The notes: generated by a model from the letters alone, not told the origin. 64,000 nucleotides of DNA from Jacaranda mimosifolia (GCA_018894105.1 CM032127.1:33369760-33433759); one strand, 5' to 3'. Counted from the stretch's first letter, positions 44,134 to 56,944 are shown. Translations and numbers: made by a program.

Positions 44134-44334
44134 TAGAGGCAAGAGTAGCGCTAGGATCTAATAATCAAAACTTCAAAAGCTAACATTAACTAGGCTATTC
44201 AAGCATAGAAATTGCATTTGTTCTAAGCTAATAGAAATTGCATTTGTTCTGAAGGATCATAATAGAGGCAAGAGTAGCGCTAGGATCTAATAATCAAAAC
44301 TTCAAAAGCTAACATTAACTAGGCTATTCAAGCA
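44103..44334. repeat. Tandem duplication across the E11/E12 junction
   Basis: A 103 bp unit that includes 31 bp of E11 integrase tail and the first about 72 bp of the E12 LTR occurs at 44103-44205 and 44232-44334, separated by a 26 bp partial copy. Because it spans the joint, it arose after E12 inserted. Confidence 0.88.
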
Positions 44335-46493
44335 AATCAAGGATCTTAACATCCTCATAAAATGGATTTAGGTAAAGGATTACCCTAATCAGCAAAATTC
44401 CAAGCAGAATATGAAGAACTCTTCTTCAATCTAAAATCTACCAAGCAGAAGCGCAGCAAAAGTAATGCAACTTTTGCACAAGTCAATCTTCTCCAAAATT
44501 TCCAAAAATAATCTAGTAGCTCCTCAACCATTTAATAGTTCTACTATGAAAATTTCAAATCAAAACTTCTTCTGGATCTCCTAGAATAAAATCTCCAAGT
44601 GACTATTTCCACAGATAGATCTCCAAAAGCTTAGCAAACCATTTGTTTTGCCTCTATCAACATGATCCACACACCATTGCAACTTTCTATCACTCCTCAC
44701 AATAAGCTAGAGATTGAAAGGAGAGAAGAGAAGGAGATGGCCAATTTTGGGGTTGGAGAAGAAGAGAAAAAGTGAGCTTTAACACATAAGTAAAATGAAT
44801 AGAAAAAATAGTGAGAATCTTATTCTTCACTTGCCTAATACATGTGACCACCCACCTCACCTCTATAGCTATATATAGAGAGAGAATGGTGTGATGCCAA
44901 GTTCCTCAAGGTGGTGGGGGAAGGGGGGGCGTCCAACATGCTTGCAATACATACAAGTTGGTCAATTTAAATCTAATTTGAATTTGTGTGCATTTCTATT
45001 ACATTAGAAATCTAATTTCAAATTAATTAAAATGTCACACCAAATGGACCTTTCATTTAAATTTTCCCTCCAAAATATATTCTTCTCATTAAAAATTAAA
45101 CACTTTTATTTAATTAATTAATCTTTGACTTAACTCTTAAGTCAACAAGCTTAACTCTTTAAGCTTAATTATGTTAACTTTACTCTTTAAGTTAACCTGA
45201 CCAATTGATGATCACATGGCACCGAATAATTAACTATTTAGTTATCAGTCTAATTTAACTCATTAAATTAGTTGACCAATTTAACACTTAAATTAATCAA
45301 GTCAAGTGACACTTCAATTTTTGGTAACCTAAATAAATCGGTCACTATGGAGTGAATTTTCGAACACTTAGAAAGTTCCCCTATGACTTAAGAAATGCAA
45401 TTAGCTTTTGTGTGTGACCTGATACGTTCTACTATTCATTAGGCATGGGCACGCAATTCCTTGTGACTTTTAAATATCATAAATTCATTTTTGTTTAAAC
45501 TCCTTTAAACTAAATCGACTCAATTTAATTAATCTATAATAATTGAAGAGTATCCAATCTCCATTGTCGATGTCCAACCTCAAGCCTACGGAGCCCAACT
45601 AATTGGCCAAAATGAATACTTTTGGAGAACTATTATAGCTCTACATTTGCCATGCAAATACGGTCATTTTTATCTAATATCTCCCAAAAGAGGCCTAGGG
45701 CAAGATATTTGTTGGCTCCCTAATAGCCTCGATACTATATCTCTATTCCCAATGTTTGATTCCACTATATGACCTCTTTTTTGGAAAACTCCTTTTCCAA
45801 ATTGCCATACCACATTAGGCAAGGATTTCTTAAAATTGATCATTATAGAATACATAGGAGATGCATTTGCCCTTCACAAAGATAAGGAGTCAGATTCCGT
45901 CTCGGATATCACAAACCTTCATGTCTTGTAGCTTGTGCCTAAACTCTACCTAAATGGGTTGCTAGGTGACCAAGGAAGAGTCATACCACAAGGACCAGAC
46001 CCAAGGTTATTATGGATCTTCAGGTCGAAGAACTAATTATATGCACTAGCGTAAGCTGGAGAATTTGCTACTCCAACTATCTAGTGGATTCTCTGGGCGG
46101 GCCTTCAGTGCCTTGTTCTCTGACAAGGACCCATTAACATACATCTATATCTCATATGGGATTGCTCATGGAACGGAGTAACATCCAACATTTGGATTTA
46201 TGCATCGTTACTACAAGTCTATCCCGAATCTTATATGCCCTGTCTTATAAGATCCTACGATTTGAAAGATTTAAGATCACGACCATGTAAAACTTATTCC
46301 ATGATCACCACCTAGTGAACTGACCAAGTCCCTTAGTCTAGTGTGATCTAGGGGCTTCATTCAAATGCTAGTGAAGTAATAAAGAACATAAGATGAATAT
46401 GGCCATATAAAGAATATTATTCATTCAAGATTGTTTTACAAGGAAATAGTTTACAAGGCTAGTCTAATTGGCTTGTTGGGCACTATTCGAATA
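44134..46493 (-). repeat. E12 3' LTR
   Basis: Minus-strand LTR; its decayed end TAGAGGC corresponds to TGAAGGT of the 5' LTR at 52375, and its start is at 46493 (decayed TGTTGG). It is about 2.36 kb including the junction duplication. A TATA box lies between CTCTATA and TATAGAG (44861-44880). It differs from its partner LTR (52375-54188) at many positions by eye, so E12 is clearly older than E13. Confidence 0.88.
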
Positions 46494-48060
46494 ATCTCCC
46501 ACTTGCCCAAAAGCCAATGCCCCATGGCCTTGAGACCCATCTTCCCAAGATGTCCTTAAAAGACCTTTTGCGATATGGGTTTAGTAAGTGGAACTGCTAT
46601 ATTCTTTTCTAAGGCAACTTTCTCTACTTTGATGTCGCTTCTATCAATGACCTCTCAAATCAAATGATACCACCTCGAAATGTGCTTAGATCACTGATGA
46701 GATCTGAGCTCTTTAGCTTGCGCTACCACCTCATTGTTGTCACAAAAGACAGCTACTGGCTCAGCAATGCTAGGCATTGTATTCAGCTCTTGAATGATGT
46801 TTTTCATCCAAACACCTTTCTTTCCAGCTTCTATAGCTGCAATATATTCTACCTCTATGGTAGAGTCAACTGTGGTGTCTTGCTTGGAACTCTTCCAACT
46901 CACCACGCCGCCATTAAGGCAAATATAAATCCAAAAGTGGATTTTAGGTCATCCATATTGGATTGGAAACTTGAATCCAAAAACCCCTCAAATTTCAATT
47001 CTCCATTGCCATATACCAAAAACAAGTAATTAGCCTTTCTCAAGTACTTAAAGATTGCTTTAACGGCTATCTAGTAACTCTCACTGGGATTGGATTGGAA
47101 ACGACTCATAACACTTAGATCATGTACCTCATCCGGTCTTGTATATCAAACTGCATACATTATGCTCTCAATAGTAGAGGCATAAGGTATATGGGACATC
47201 CTTGGTCTCTTGTTTTCAGTCTCAGGGACCATAGACCAGGAGAGATGAATACCATGTCCCATGGGAAGGAATTCCTTCTTGGATTCTTCCATACTAAACC
47301 TATTTAGTATTTTGTCAATGTATGAGGTTTGGGAAAGCCCTAGCATCCTCCTCGATCTATCTCTATCGATAAGTATTCCGAATACATAGGATGCTTACCT
47401 TAAATTTGTCATGGAGAATTGTGTAGATAACCATGCTTCAGTACACTCTAACATTTCTATCTTATTCCCAATAAGAAGGATATCACCAACATAAAGCACA
47501 ATAAAATATATACTACTCTCATTAACCTTCTCGTAAACACATGGTTTATACATATTTTTTACAAAGCCAAATGATTTAACTTTTTTGTCAAAATGTATGT
47601 TCCAACTTCGGGATGCTTGTTTGAGCCTATAAATGGATCTTGGAGTTTACAAGCTTTTTCCTTAGTCTCCATGGATATAAAACCATTTGGTTGCTCCATA
47701 TAGATTTCTACTTAAATGTCTCCATTGAGAAAAGCGATTTCCACATCTATTTGCCATATCTCATAGTCATAATATGCAGCTATGGAAAGTAAAATCCGAA
47801 TGGACTTAGGCATTATGACTAGTGAAAAGGTTTTCTCAAAATCAATACCAATTCTTTGAGTGTAATCCTTAGCCACTAGTCACGCCTTAAAATATACTTC
47901 TCCATGGACTCTTTGCTTTCACTTATAGATCTACTTGCAACCAACAAGAACTATTCCTTTTGGTAGATCTACGAAAATCCATACTTTGTTGAGTACATAG
48001 AGTCCATTTTGGATTCATGGCATCAGGCCAACATCCCGAGTCTATATCTAACATAGCTTT
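46494..48060 (-). pseudogene. E12 PPT, RNase H and RT remnant
   Basis: PPT complement at 46494-46508 (minus strand GGCAAGTGGGAGAT), then the RNase H end. Open part 46906-46691 reads VSWKSSKQDTTVDSTIEVEY and VFCDNNEVVAQAKE. RT is in pieces, with MLGLSQTSYIDKILNRFSME open at 47346-47146. The catalytic motif near 47478 reads YVGD: first Asp is Gly. The linker follows to about 48060. Confidence 0.88.
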
Positions 48061-49545
48061 CTCATAGATCTTCGAATCACTATCCGATTAGCTAGTTTCA
48101 TGAAGAAATCCAAACTTTTCAGGTTGCTTCTTGAATTGGTCTGATCTTCTTAGAGCATGTGTGTAAAGATCTTGTTGCTTGCTTGTTTCCAGTTCTTGTG
48201 GGATTTGATGATCATCTTGAACTTCATCAAGTTCAACAACGATGCCATTTTTGTCTAATAGAAATTACTTTTTCAAAAAGTAGGCATTCTTTGAGACAAA
48301 CACATTTTGTTCCTAGAGATCACAAAAGTAATAACCTATAAACTCTCTTGGGTATCCCACAAACTTGCACAAGGTGGATCTACTATCCAACTTGTCTCCT
48401 ACTATCCATCTTACATAAGTAGGAGACCCCTAAACCTTGAGATAATGGTAAGAGAGTTTTTTACCATGCCACATCTCATCCAGCATTTTTGGTACTAACA
48501 TTGAAGTTACCACATTTAGTAGCTTTGCCACCCTCATTAAGGCATATCCCTAAATAGAATCTGGGTATATCGAAAAAGCTCAACATGGAACATACCATGT
48601 CCCACAGGTACAATTTCTCCTCTCGACTACATCATTGTGTTAGGGTATGCTGGGTGGAGTCTACTAAGAGAATCCCATTCTTCTTTAGATAATCTAAAAA
48701 CTCGATGCTCAAGTATTCTCCCCTTGATCTGATCGAAGATCTTTAATACTTAGCGCCAATTTCTTTTCGACTTCATTCCTATACTCTGGAACTTTTCAAA
48801 GGCTTTGGACCGATACTTCATAAGATACACATGTCCGAACCGACTATAATCATCAGTGAAAGTGATGAAGTAGGAATAGCCTCCTCTCACACTAACTCTT
48901 AGTAGGCTACAAATATCTATATGGATCAAATCCAAAGGACTTGTGGAGCGTTGTATTTGTCCCACAAAAGAAGCCTTGGTCATTTTTTCCTTTAAACAAG
49001 ATTCACAAGTAGGTAGATCCTCAATGCCACTAACATTTAGTGCTTTGGGAGCTTTTAACTTGTTCATCCTATTTTTAAAAATATGACCAAGTCTTGCATG
49101 CCAAAGAATGGCATCCTTTTGGTTATCTAATTTTCTTCTACTTGATTGAATGTGCATTAGTGAAGGTTGAAAATCAAGTATGTACAATCCATTCATTAAT
49201 GTACCTTTAGCAAATAAAGAACGATTCTTTAATTCTTTCAACATCCCATTCGATATAGAAAAATCATATATTTCATTAGCAAGAACAAGAATTGAAATAA
49301 TGTTCTTAACAAGATGGGGTACATAATAAACCAGATGAAGTACAATGCAAGCATTCCCAACTCTAACTTCATAAAGCTTTAGAAGGTGGCGGGAACCTTT
49401 GCTCCGTTTCCTAGGCGGAGGATCATATCCTCTTCACAAAGACTCTTTCTTCTTTCCATCCCTTGTAACGAATGACAAATGTGAGAACTACATACGGTAT
49501 CAAATACCCATGAGGAAGAATTTGTCATCAAATGCACCTTAATAA
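48061..49545 (-). pseudogene. E12 integrase and protease remnant
   Basis: The longest open part, 49244-48750, holds the end of protease and the GAG-pre-integrase domain with all zinc ligands (LWHARLGHIF, LPTCESCLKEKMTK). The first integrase Asp block reads DICSLL instead of DVCGPL, with Asp kept. The remaining integrase toward 48061 is shifted and interrupted. The protease start near 49460-49520 keeps a sense CAA codon at the site that is TAG in E5 and E13. Confidence 0.88.
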
Positions 49546-50375
49546 AGTACATTCCCTTCTTAAGGGTTGCAATGTAAGCTTTATAATTCCTTTTCCAATG
49601 TCCCTTTTCATCACAATGGAAACAACTAGCATTGATTTTAGCCTTTTTCTTAACCCTCCCAAAACCTTTCTTGGGTTGCTTCCCTTCGGAGGAAGAATTC
49701 TTCTTCCTCTTACCTCTCCTTCTTGGGCCCCTAGGGCTTTTTGACTTGGAGGAGGATGCAAGTATAAGAGGTTTTTCCTTTTTTCATCGTCGCCTCAATG
49801 GACATAAGCATGTTCACCAATTCATTAATCACAACTTTCTGCTTAGACATATTAAAGTTCATAACAAATTGGTCGAACGATAGTGGTAATAACTAGAGGA
49901 TCAGATCCACATAGAGGTCATTGTCCATGATCACATCAAGTTGTCCAAGCTTCTCGATGAGTTCAATCATCTTAAGCTCGTGATCATGAACACTTGATTC
50001 CTTACTCATCCTTGACCTAAAGAGCTCTTTCAACAATGCGAACCTTTCGTGTCTCGATTGTACACCATACCACTCTTATAGGTATTTGTAGATCTCATGA
50101 GCATGTTTTATGTGCTCGTGAGTTTATTGGAGCTCGTTGGTGATGGAAGCCATCATTACACACCTTATTTATAGATCATCATTTACAAATTTTGTAAATA
50201 TTTCATGAACTTCATTAGCAGCATCATCACCAATTATGTCTATGGGACTTTGATGAAGGACGTACATCCTCTTTTTAGAGTCATGAATTATCTTAAGGTT
50301 TCTCAACCAACCTTAGAAGTTTTGTTCGGTAAGTTTATTGGTTTACAAAATGCTTGTGAGTGGACTTTTAGCCAT
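49546..50375 (-). pseudogene. E12 gag remnant
   Basis: Start codon complement at 50373-50375 (MAKSP). Capsid region recognisable but broken. The basic linker is open 49761-49528. The zinc knuckle near 49600-49630 reads CFHCDEKGHWKR-like with a change after the second Cys, then shifts. Confidence 0.85.
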
Positions 50376-52359
50376 TTTCTTTGAAGATTTCAAAAATCTA
50401 CAAAAGGTGAAAAAGAGTATAAACATGTGATTGAATTTTGGTATTGAAAACATGTTCATGGTCTTTCAAGCATGTTTTTCTTCCATTATTTTATCAAATC
50501 CTTCACTCCAAGAAAAATTTGGGAAATCATATTTCTTAGTGAGAATCAAGACCCTAAGGACTCGTAAGTAGACCCCTATGACCGGATGTATATCCACAAA
50601 CAATCCAAAGGTAAGCAACTTTTGCTAATTAAATCTCATGCAACTCTTGATATATTTTGTCTCACCTTTTCATATAGATCCTTTATAAGGACGACCTTTA
50701 CATTACTTGGTGTTAAGTCGAACCTACCAGTCAAGCTTGAATTCGAGATGAGCACCACAACATCCCCATGACTAAGTGTATAATGTATGGGCATTCTCAA
50801 ATCAAAGGTGCATCTCATGCTAAGTATATGGTTACAGTTTTCCACTTAAGTGTGACCCCCATGATCGGATGTATATCACACAAAGATAGTAGCATCATCA
50901 TGCCACATACTATTGGTATAAGGCATGGATTAATTAAAACTCTTTTAATTTCTATCTATTTTGACTTAATATTTGAAAAGAACTTGGACATTCCAAGTGG
51001 AGGATTTTTGCTTGCAAAGTTTTCATCATTTCTATCTTCTTATTTAGGTTTTCTATATTCTAACCATGCATCTCATACATCAATAGGATATGGAAAACAT
51101 AAACAAGTAAACGCGCCTAGCATGCTCCTAGGGTAGGATGACCATAGGCTTAACCAAGTGGTGCACTTAGAGACATAGATGCATTACCTAGCTAATTTTA
51201 AGTGGGTTGATTAAATCCAGCTATTGCATGAGTGTATCATATGCATTCATGAGTCTTCAAAAAGTCTCCATGCCTCTAATGATCTCATTTACTCCATGCA
51301 ATATTTACATGAGAAAGAAATCCTCACTCCTAATGTTTCTACTCTCATAACATTTACAAGGTAGAAATTAAGAGGCATGCAAGCCCCAATTTAATACAAC
51401 CCATTTCAACAACTTAAAATAAATAAAATCAATATTAAAAGTTCATTATTATCCCTATCCATTTCTTATCCATTCAGCACTTAAATGAACAATAAATAAA
51501 ATAAGAATTGACAATCAATTCCAACAATTAAATGCTTATCTCATAAACAAATAATTGGCCTAGCATAACATTTATGTAATTAGGAGGAGGTTAACTTTAA
51601 CAAGTTTTAAAAAGCAGTAAAAAATGTCAAACATAATTTTGAAAACTTGCACAACACCAGTACATCTAATATGTGTGAATCAGAACATTTTTGAATGCAA
51701 AAAAAGAGCCAAAAATTGAGGTATTTTTAGCCATGACCGAAATCGGCCACTGCCTGCCAAGGCTGGGCACACAGCTACACAGTAGGCTCATGCCTGGCGC
51801 GCCTACTACTGGCTAGTGCCAGACCGAGGCAGGGTAGCCTATCCTGTTTCAAGGTATAAGCCAGGACACCTCATTTTTCCTTAACCATTTGTGCACCAAA
51901 AAACTTAGAACAACGTCTAAACATGATTTCACATATTATAGATAAGATTTCAGAATTAAAACACCTTTTAAAACTTAAATTTCAAGCCTCCAAACATGCT
52001 TTTAGAAATAAGTTCAAGTGAGAACCAAATTCTCTAAAAATATCCAACTTAACACCAATCAAATTAGATCCAAAAATGACCAAAATTATTTTAGTCATTA
52101 TTCAACATGCTATATCAACATATAATATCAACTAATGCCAAATCAACATTCAATATTAGAAGCTATGAATTAAAACATACTAATTACATGAATTAACACT
52201 TAAAACACATATTTGCATGCTTTCAATTCATCAATCGAGGAGCCACACACAATATCATTCAAACACTCTAATCTATCATAAGAATCGAGAATTTGGCAAT
52301 TTTGATCAATCAATCACATGAATCAATCATTCAAAAAATCCAAATCATAGCAAGAATTA
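50376..52359 (-). other. E12 untranslated leader
   Basis: About 2.0 kb of minus-strand leader. It has motif copies at 50570-50595, 50761-50783 and 50853-50882 (minus strand, TATACATCCGRTCATRGGGG type), a weakened hairpin at 51152-51193 and a GC-rich island at about 51745-51850 (AGTAGGC at 51781-51787 pairs with GCCTACT at 51801-51807). Confidence 0.86.
51152..51193 (-). other. Leader hairpin, E12 copy (decayed)
   Basis: Arms AACCAAGTGGTGCAC (51152-51166) and ATGCATTACCTAGCT (51179-51193). In minus-strand RNA 13 of 15 positions can pair, counting G-U, with two A-C mismatches at the covarying sites. Confidence 0.55.
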
Positions 52360-52372
52360 GGCTCCATTACCA
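52360..52372 (-). other. E12 primer-binding site
   Basis: On the minus strand TGGTAATGGAGCC, two changes from the tRNA-Met type, two bases from the LTR end at 52375. Confidence 0.85.
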
Positions 52373-52976
52373 CTTGAAGGTAAGAGTAGCGCTAGGATCT
52401 GATAATCAAAACTTCAAAAGCTAAAATTAACTAGGCTATTGAAGCAAATCAAGGATCTAAACATGCTCATGAAATGGATTTAGGTAAAGAATTACCTTGA
52501 TTAGCTAAATTCCACGGAGAAAGTGAAGAACTCTTCTTCAATCTAGAATTTGCCAAGTAGCAGATAGAAACAATGCAACTTTTGCACAAGCCAATCTTTT
52601 CCAAAAATTCCAAAAAAACATATAGTAGCTCTTAACGCTTTGATGGATCTACTATAAAAATTTTAGATCAAAACTCCTTTTGGATCTCCAGGAATAAAAT
52701 CACTAATTGATTGTTCCCGTAGATGGATCTCCAAAGGTTTAGCAAACCATTTATTTTAGCTCTATCAATATCATCCACATACCATTGCAACTTCCTATCA
52801 CTCATCACAATAAGCTAGAGATTGAGAGTAGAGAAGAGAGGGAGATGGCCGATTTTGCGATTGGAGAAGAAGAGAAAAGGTGACCTTCAACACATGAGTG
52901 AACACCTTGAAAATGGAGGAAAAAATAGTGAAAACCTTATTCTTCACTTGCTTAATACATGTGACCGCACACCTCA

Positions 52977-52998
52977 CCTCTATATCTATATATAGAGG
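52977..52998 (-). promoter_or_regulatory. TATA box within palindrome, E12 5' LTR
   Basis: Arms CCTCTATAT and ATATAGAGG are perfect complements around a 4-base spacer. Compare CACTCC/GGAGTG in E5: both arms have changed together. Confidence 0.7.
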
Positions 52999-54183
52999 GA
53001 GGATAGTGTGATGCCAAGTTGGCATCACACCTTCCTTGAGGTGGGGAGGACTGCCATCATGCTTGCAATGCATGCAAGTTGTTAAATTCAAATCTAATTT
53101 GAATTTGAGTGCATTTCAATTATATTTGAAATCCAATTTTAAATTAATTATAACGTCACACTAAATGAACTTTTCATTTGAATTTTCTTTCCAAAATATA
53201 TTCTTCTCATTAATTAAATTAAACACTTTAATTTAATTAATTAACCTTTGACTTAACTCTTAAGATAACAAGATCAATTCTTTAAGCTTAATTATGTTAA
53301 CTCTTAAAGTTAACTTGACCAATTGAAGGTCACATGGCACCGAATAATTTATTCTTTAATTATTGGTCTAATTTAACTCATTAAATTAGTGGATCAATTT
53401 AACACTTAAATTAATCAAGCCAAGTGACACTTCAACTTTTGATCACCCAAATAAATCAATCAATATAGAGTGAATTTTCTAACACGTAGAAAGTTCTTCC
53501 ATAACTTAGAAGATGCAATTGGCTTTTATGTGTGACCCGATAGGTTCGATAGGTTCATTGGACATGGGCTCACAACTCCTTGTGACTTTTCAATATCATA
53601 TATTCATTTTAGTTTAAACTCCTTTAAACTAAATCGATTCATTTTAATTAATCTCCATTAATTGAAGAATACCCAATCTCCATGGTTGAAGTCCAACCTC
53701 AAGCCCATGGAGGCCAACTAATTGGCCGAAGTGAATGCTTTTAGAAAACCATTATAGCACTATGCTTGCCATGCAAATACAATCATTCCATCTCCTATCT
53801 CTTGAAAGGGGCCTAAGGTAAGATATTTATCGGCTCTCTAATAGCCTCGTTACTATATCTCTATTCCTATTGTTCGATTCCCTTGTATGACCTCTTCTTT
53901 GAAAAACTCCTTTTCCAAATTCTCATACCACCTTGGGCAAGGATTTCTTAAAATCGATAATTATAGAATACATAGGAGATGCACTCCTCTTCACAAAGAT
54001 GAGGAATAATATTCTATCTTAGATCTCACAAACCTCCACATCTAGTAGCTTGTGCCCAACCTCTACTCGAATGGCCCGCTAAGGTGACCAAGGAAGACGC
54101 AAAGCACAAGGTCTAGACACAAGGTTACCATGGATCCTCAAGTCAGAAGACTAATTATACGCATAGCATAAGCTGGACAATTT

Positions 54184-54188
54184 GCCTC
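54184..54188. repeat. Target-site duplication, left of E13
   Basis: GCCTC, repeated at 63951-63955 directly after the terminal CA of the E13 3' LTR. E12 LTR sequence continues on both sides. Confidence 0.95.
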
Positions 54189-55180
54189 TGTCAGAAATAG
54201 TGCCCAGCAAGCCAATGATTTTGGCTTTGTAAAACTATTTTCTAAAGAGACAATCTTGATTGAATGATATCTTACATATAGCCATATTCATCTTATGCAT
54301 TATATTACTTCACTGGCATTTGGATGAACTCCTCAGATCACACATGACTACGGGACTTGGTCAGTTCACTGGGTGGTGATCATGGAATAAGTCTTACACG
54401 GTCGTGATCTTAAATATTCCAAGTCATAGGATCTTACAAGACGGGACATTTGAGATCCGAACAGACTTGCACTAACGATGCATAAATCCAAAGAGTTGGA
54501 TATTGCTCCATTCCATAAGCAACTGTATATGATACGGGTGCATGTTAGTGGGTGCTTGTTAGAGAACAAGGCACTGAAGACCCATCGGAGACTCCACTAG
54601 GTAACCGTAGTGGCAAGTCGGTAGTGGCAAGCTCTCCTGCTTACGCTAGTGCATATAAATTAGTCCTTTGACCTGACGATCCATTGTAACCTTGTGTCCA
54701 GTCCTCATGCTTTGACTTATCCCTGGTCACCCAACGGGCCGTTTGGGGTATGATTGGGTATGAGCTACTTTGCATGGAGGTTTATGAGATCCAAGATGGA
54801 ATCCGACTCCTCGCTTTTGTGAAGGGCGAGTACATCTCCTATGCATTCTATAATGATCATATTCCAGAAATCCTTGCGCAAGGTGGTATGACAGTTTGGG
54901 AAAAGAGTTTTCCAAAAGAAAGGTACATTGGAATTGAACATTTAGAATAGAAGCATAGAATCGAGGGTATTAGGGAGCCGACAAATATCTTGCCCTAGGC
55001 TTCTTTCATGGAGATAGGAGACGGAAGGACCGTATTTGCATGGAACGCGTAGAGCTTTAAAAGGTTCATATAGAGACATTCATTTCGACCAATTAGTTGG
55101 GCTCCATGGGCTTGAGGTTGGACATCGACCATGGAGATTAGGTACTCTTCAATTTATAGAGATCGATTGAATCGAGTGGA

Positions 55181-55206
55181 CTAGTTTAAAAGGAGTTTTA
55201 AACTAG
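55181..55206 (+). other. U3 palindrome CTAGTTTAAAA/TTTTAAACTAG
   Basis: Perfect 11 bp arms around GGAG. Other LTRs have the same element with arms TTAGTTTAAA/TTTAAACTAA (14425-14448) or TTTAGTTTAAA/TTTAAACTAAA (53608-53633). E13 has gained one A in the left arm and the matching T in the right. Confidence 0.65.
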
Positions 55207-55401
55207 AATGAATATTTGATATTCAAAAGTCACAAGGAGTTGTGAGCCTATGTCCGATGAATGGTTGAACCCAATAGGTCACACACAAAAGCCTTGAACT
55301 TTTCTAAGTGGTGAAAGAAGAATTTCTAAGTGTTAGAAAATACATCCCTCTTAAGGGACCGACTTTGAGAGAGAGATTTCAAGATCAATTATGGCTTGAT
55401 T

Positions 55402-55612
55402 GATTTAAGTGTTAAATTGATCAACTAATTTAAGGAGTTAAATTAGGCAAATAATTAAGGAGTTGATTATTTGAGCCGCATTGATAGTTGAATAATTGAT
55501 GTTGACTTAAAGAGTTAAGTTAACTAAAGAAAACTTAAAGAGTTAAGTTTGCTTGATTTAATTGTTAAATCAAGTTGAATTAATTAAATTAATTGGATTA
55601 ATTTAATTAATT
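55402..55612 (+). other. U3 array of short palindromes
   Basis: Seven successive palindromic units: near 55402, 55426, 55450, 55504 (ACTTAAAGAGTTAAGT), 55531 (ACTTAAAGAGTTAAGT again), 55552-55574 (CTTGATTTAA / TTAAATCAAG) and 55578-55612 (16 bp arms around TGG). They lie 180-390 bp upstream of the TATA box. The same kind of array is present in the other LTRs in the same place. Confidence 0.6.
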
Positions 55613-55781
55613 AAATTAATTGGGAGAATGTATTATTGGAGGGAAGAATTCAAATATGATTTGAATTAATTGGAATTGGATTCCAATTATGCAAGTTGTC
55701 AAGACCACAATTATGCCCTTGGAATTTTCGGTCCCCCCTTAGCATGGGAGGTGTTATGCCACCTTGGCATCACACCTCTCA

Positions 55782-55803
55782 CACCTCTATATAAGGGGAG
55801 GTG
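55782..55803 (+). promoter_or_regulatory. TATA box within palindrome, E13 5' LTR
   Basis: TATATAAG (55788-55795) lies between CACCTC (55782-55787) and GAGGTG (55798-55803), which are perfect complements. The transcript should start about 30 bp downstream. Confidence 0.75.
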
Positions 55804-56414
55804 GAGTGGCTGAAAATCAGTCCAGATTCATTAGCCAAAATTCTGAATTTTGCAAGCTAAATTCTTCCTCCAAAATTCTCTCAAAAGTTAGTAGAGATCT
55901 AACTTCCATCCATTCTCTCTCTCACTCAAAAACCTCCTTCTTACCAAACAACTCCAGATCTTCTCCTGCTAAATATCTGGACATTATAGGATTGCTTTAA
56001 TGTGTGTGGACTTGCATTGGAGGTGACCGCAAGTGAGGCCACTCAATTCCAAGAAAGGTTTCTGCAGAACAGTCCACTTCACGATTTTCTCCTGGAGCGA
56101 TCCGATGGATATTTTAGCCAATTTTTTCACAGAATATCTGAATTTGAGTTAGATTTCTCTAGAATTTTTCCTCATTAATTTTGAGATCTGAATTGGAAGA
56201 TATTCTCCTTTTTCTCCGCTGTGCCAGAAACTGCCGCAAATCTGTGATAGGAAGAATCATCCATCATCTCCTTGTATTTTGAGCAATTCAGGTTGGTATC
56301 CTCTGATTAATCCATTTATTTTGTATGATATATGCCTGGGGATTTTGATTTGGATCGAGATTTTCTATTTAATTTTGAATTTGTTTGGCTTATCTTGGCC
56401 ATAGCACTTTCAAG

Positions 56415-56427
56415 TGGTATCGGAGCC
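56415..56427 (+). other. E13 primer-binding site
   Basis: TGGTATCGGAGCC, one change from the initiator tRNA-Met type, two bases after the 5' LTR. Confidence 0.92.
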
Positions 56428-56944
56428 AATATCATGCACTTATTTGGATTTTTGTTGCACAATTGGATCATGTGATGATCTGATTGAATCATCCACATAC
56501 TTGATTCATTTATGAATTGGAGTGTGTGGATTGGAGATGCATGTGGATTATGTGTTTGATGAATTGAAAGCATGTTATTATGTCATTTAATTGTTAATTC
56601 GTATAGTTAGCATGTTTTAATTCATAGAAGTTAATGTTGAATTTTGATTTGACATTAATTGATTATATATGTTGATATAGCATGTTCTTGCATGGCTTAA
56701 AGTGTTTTGGTCATTTTTGGATCCAATTGAATTGGAGTTTATTTGGAGATTGTTTGAAGAATATGATTCTCACCTTGACTAGTTTTTTGGAGCAAGTTTG
56801 TACACTTTAATTTTCAGTTTTTGAAACTGTTTTGAATCTGAAATTTGGGCAGAAATGTGTATCAATGTGCTGGTCACACATGGTATAAAGATAGGTGCAT
56901 GAAAGTTGAAGGAATGGGGCTTGAATTGCCCCCCCCCAAACTGA

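Larger units (their letters stand above)
52375..54188 (-). repeat. E12 5' LTR, left part
   Basis: Minus-strand LTR starting TGAAGGTAAG at 52375. A TATA box lies within arms CCTCTATAT/ATATAGAGG (52977-52998). The TTTAGTTTAAA/TTTAAACTAAA palindrome lies at 53608-53633. It is interrupted after GCCTC (54184-54188) by E13 and resumes at 63956. Confidence 0.92.
54189..56412 (+). repeat. E13 5' LTR, 2224 bp
   Basis: TGTCAGAAATAG at the start, GCACTTTCA at the end. U3 has the 11 bp-arm palindrome at 55181-55206 and a dense palindrome array (about 55400-55620). The TATA box is at 55788-55795. Compared with the 3' LTR it lacks a 24 bp segment (between GACCAC and AATTATGCCC, about 55709) and has a few more TTAA repeats near 55610. 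Confidence 0.95.

Noticed and set aside
46664..47029. 121-codon plus-strand frame
   Set aside because: It is the antisense shadow of E12 RNase H. Similar shadows occur opposite RT, integrase and gag throughout.
54750..54950. 66- and 82-codon plus-strand frames repeated in the two E13 LTRs (also 62211-62459)
   Set aside because: They are identical because the LTRs are copies; one ends differently after small changes, and the older LTRs lack the frame.
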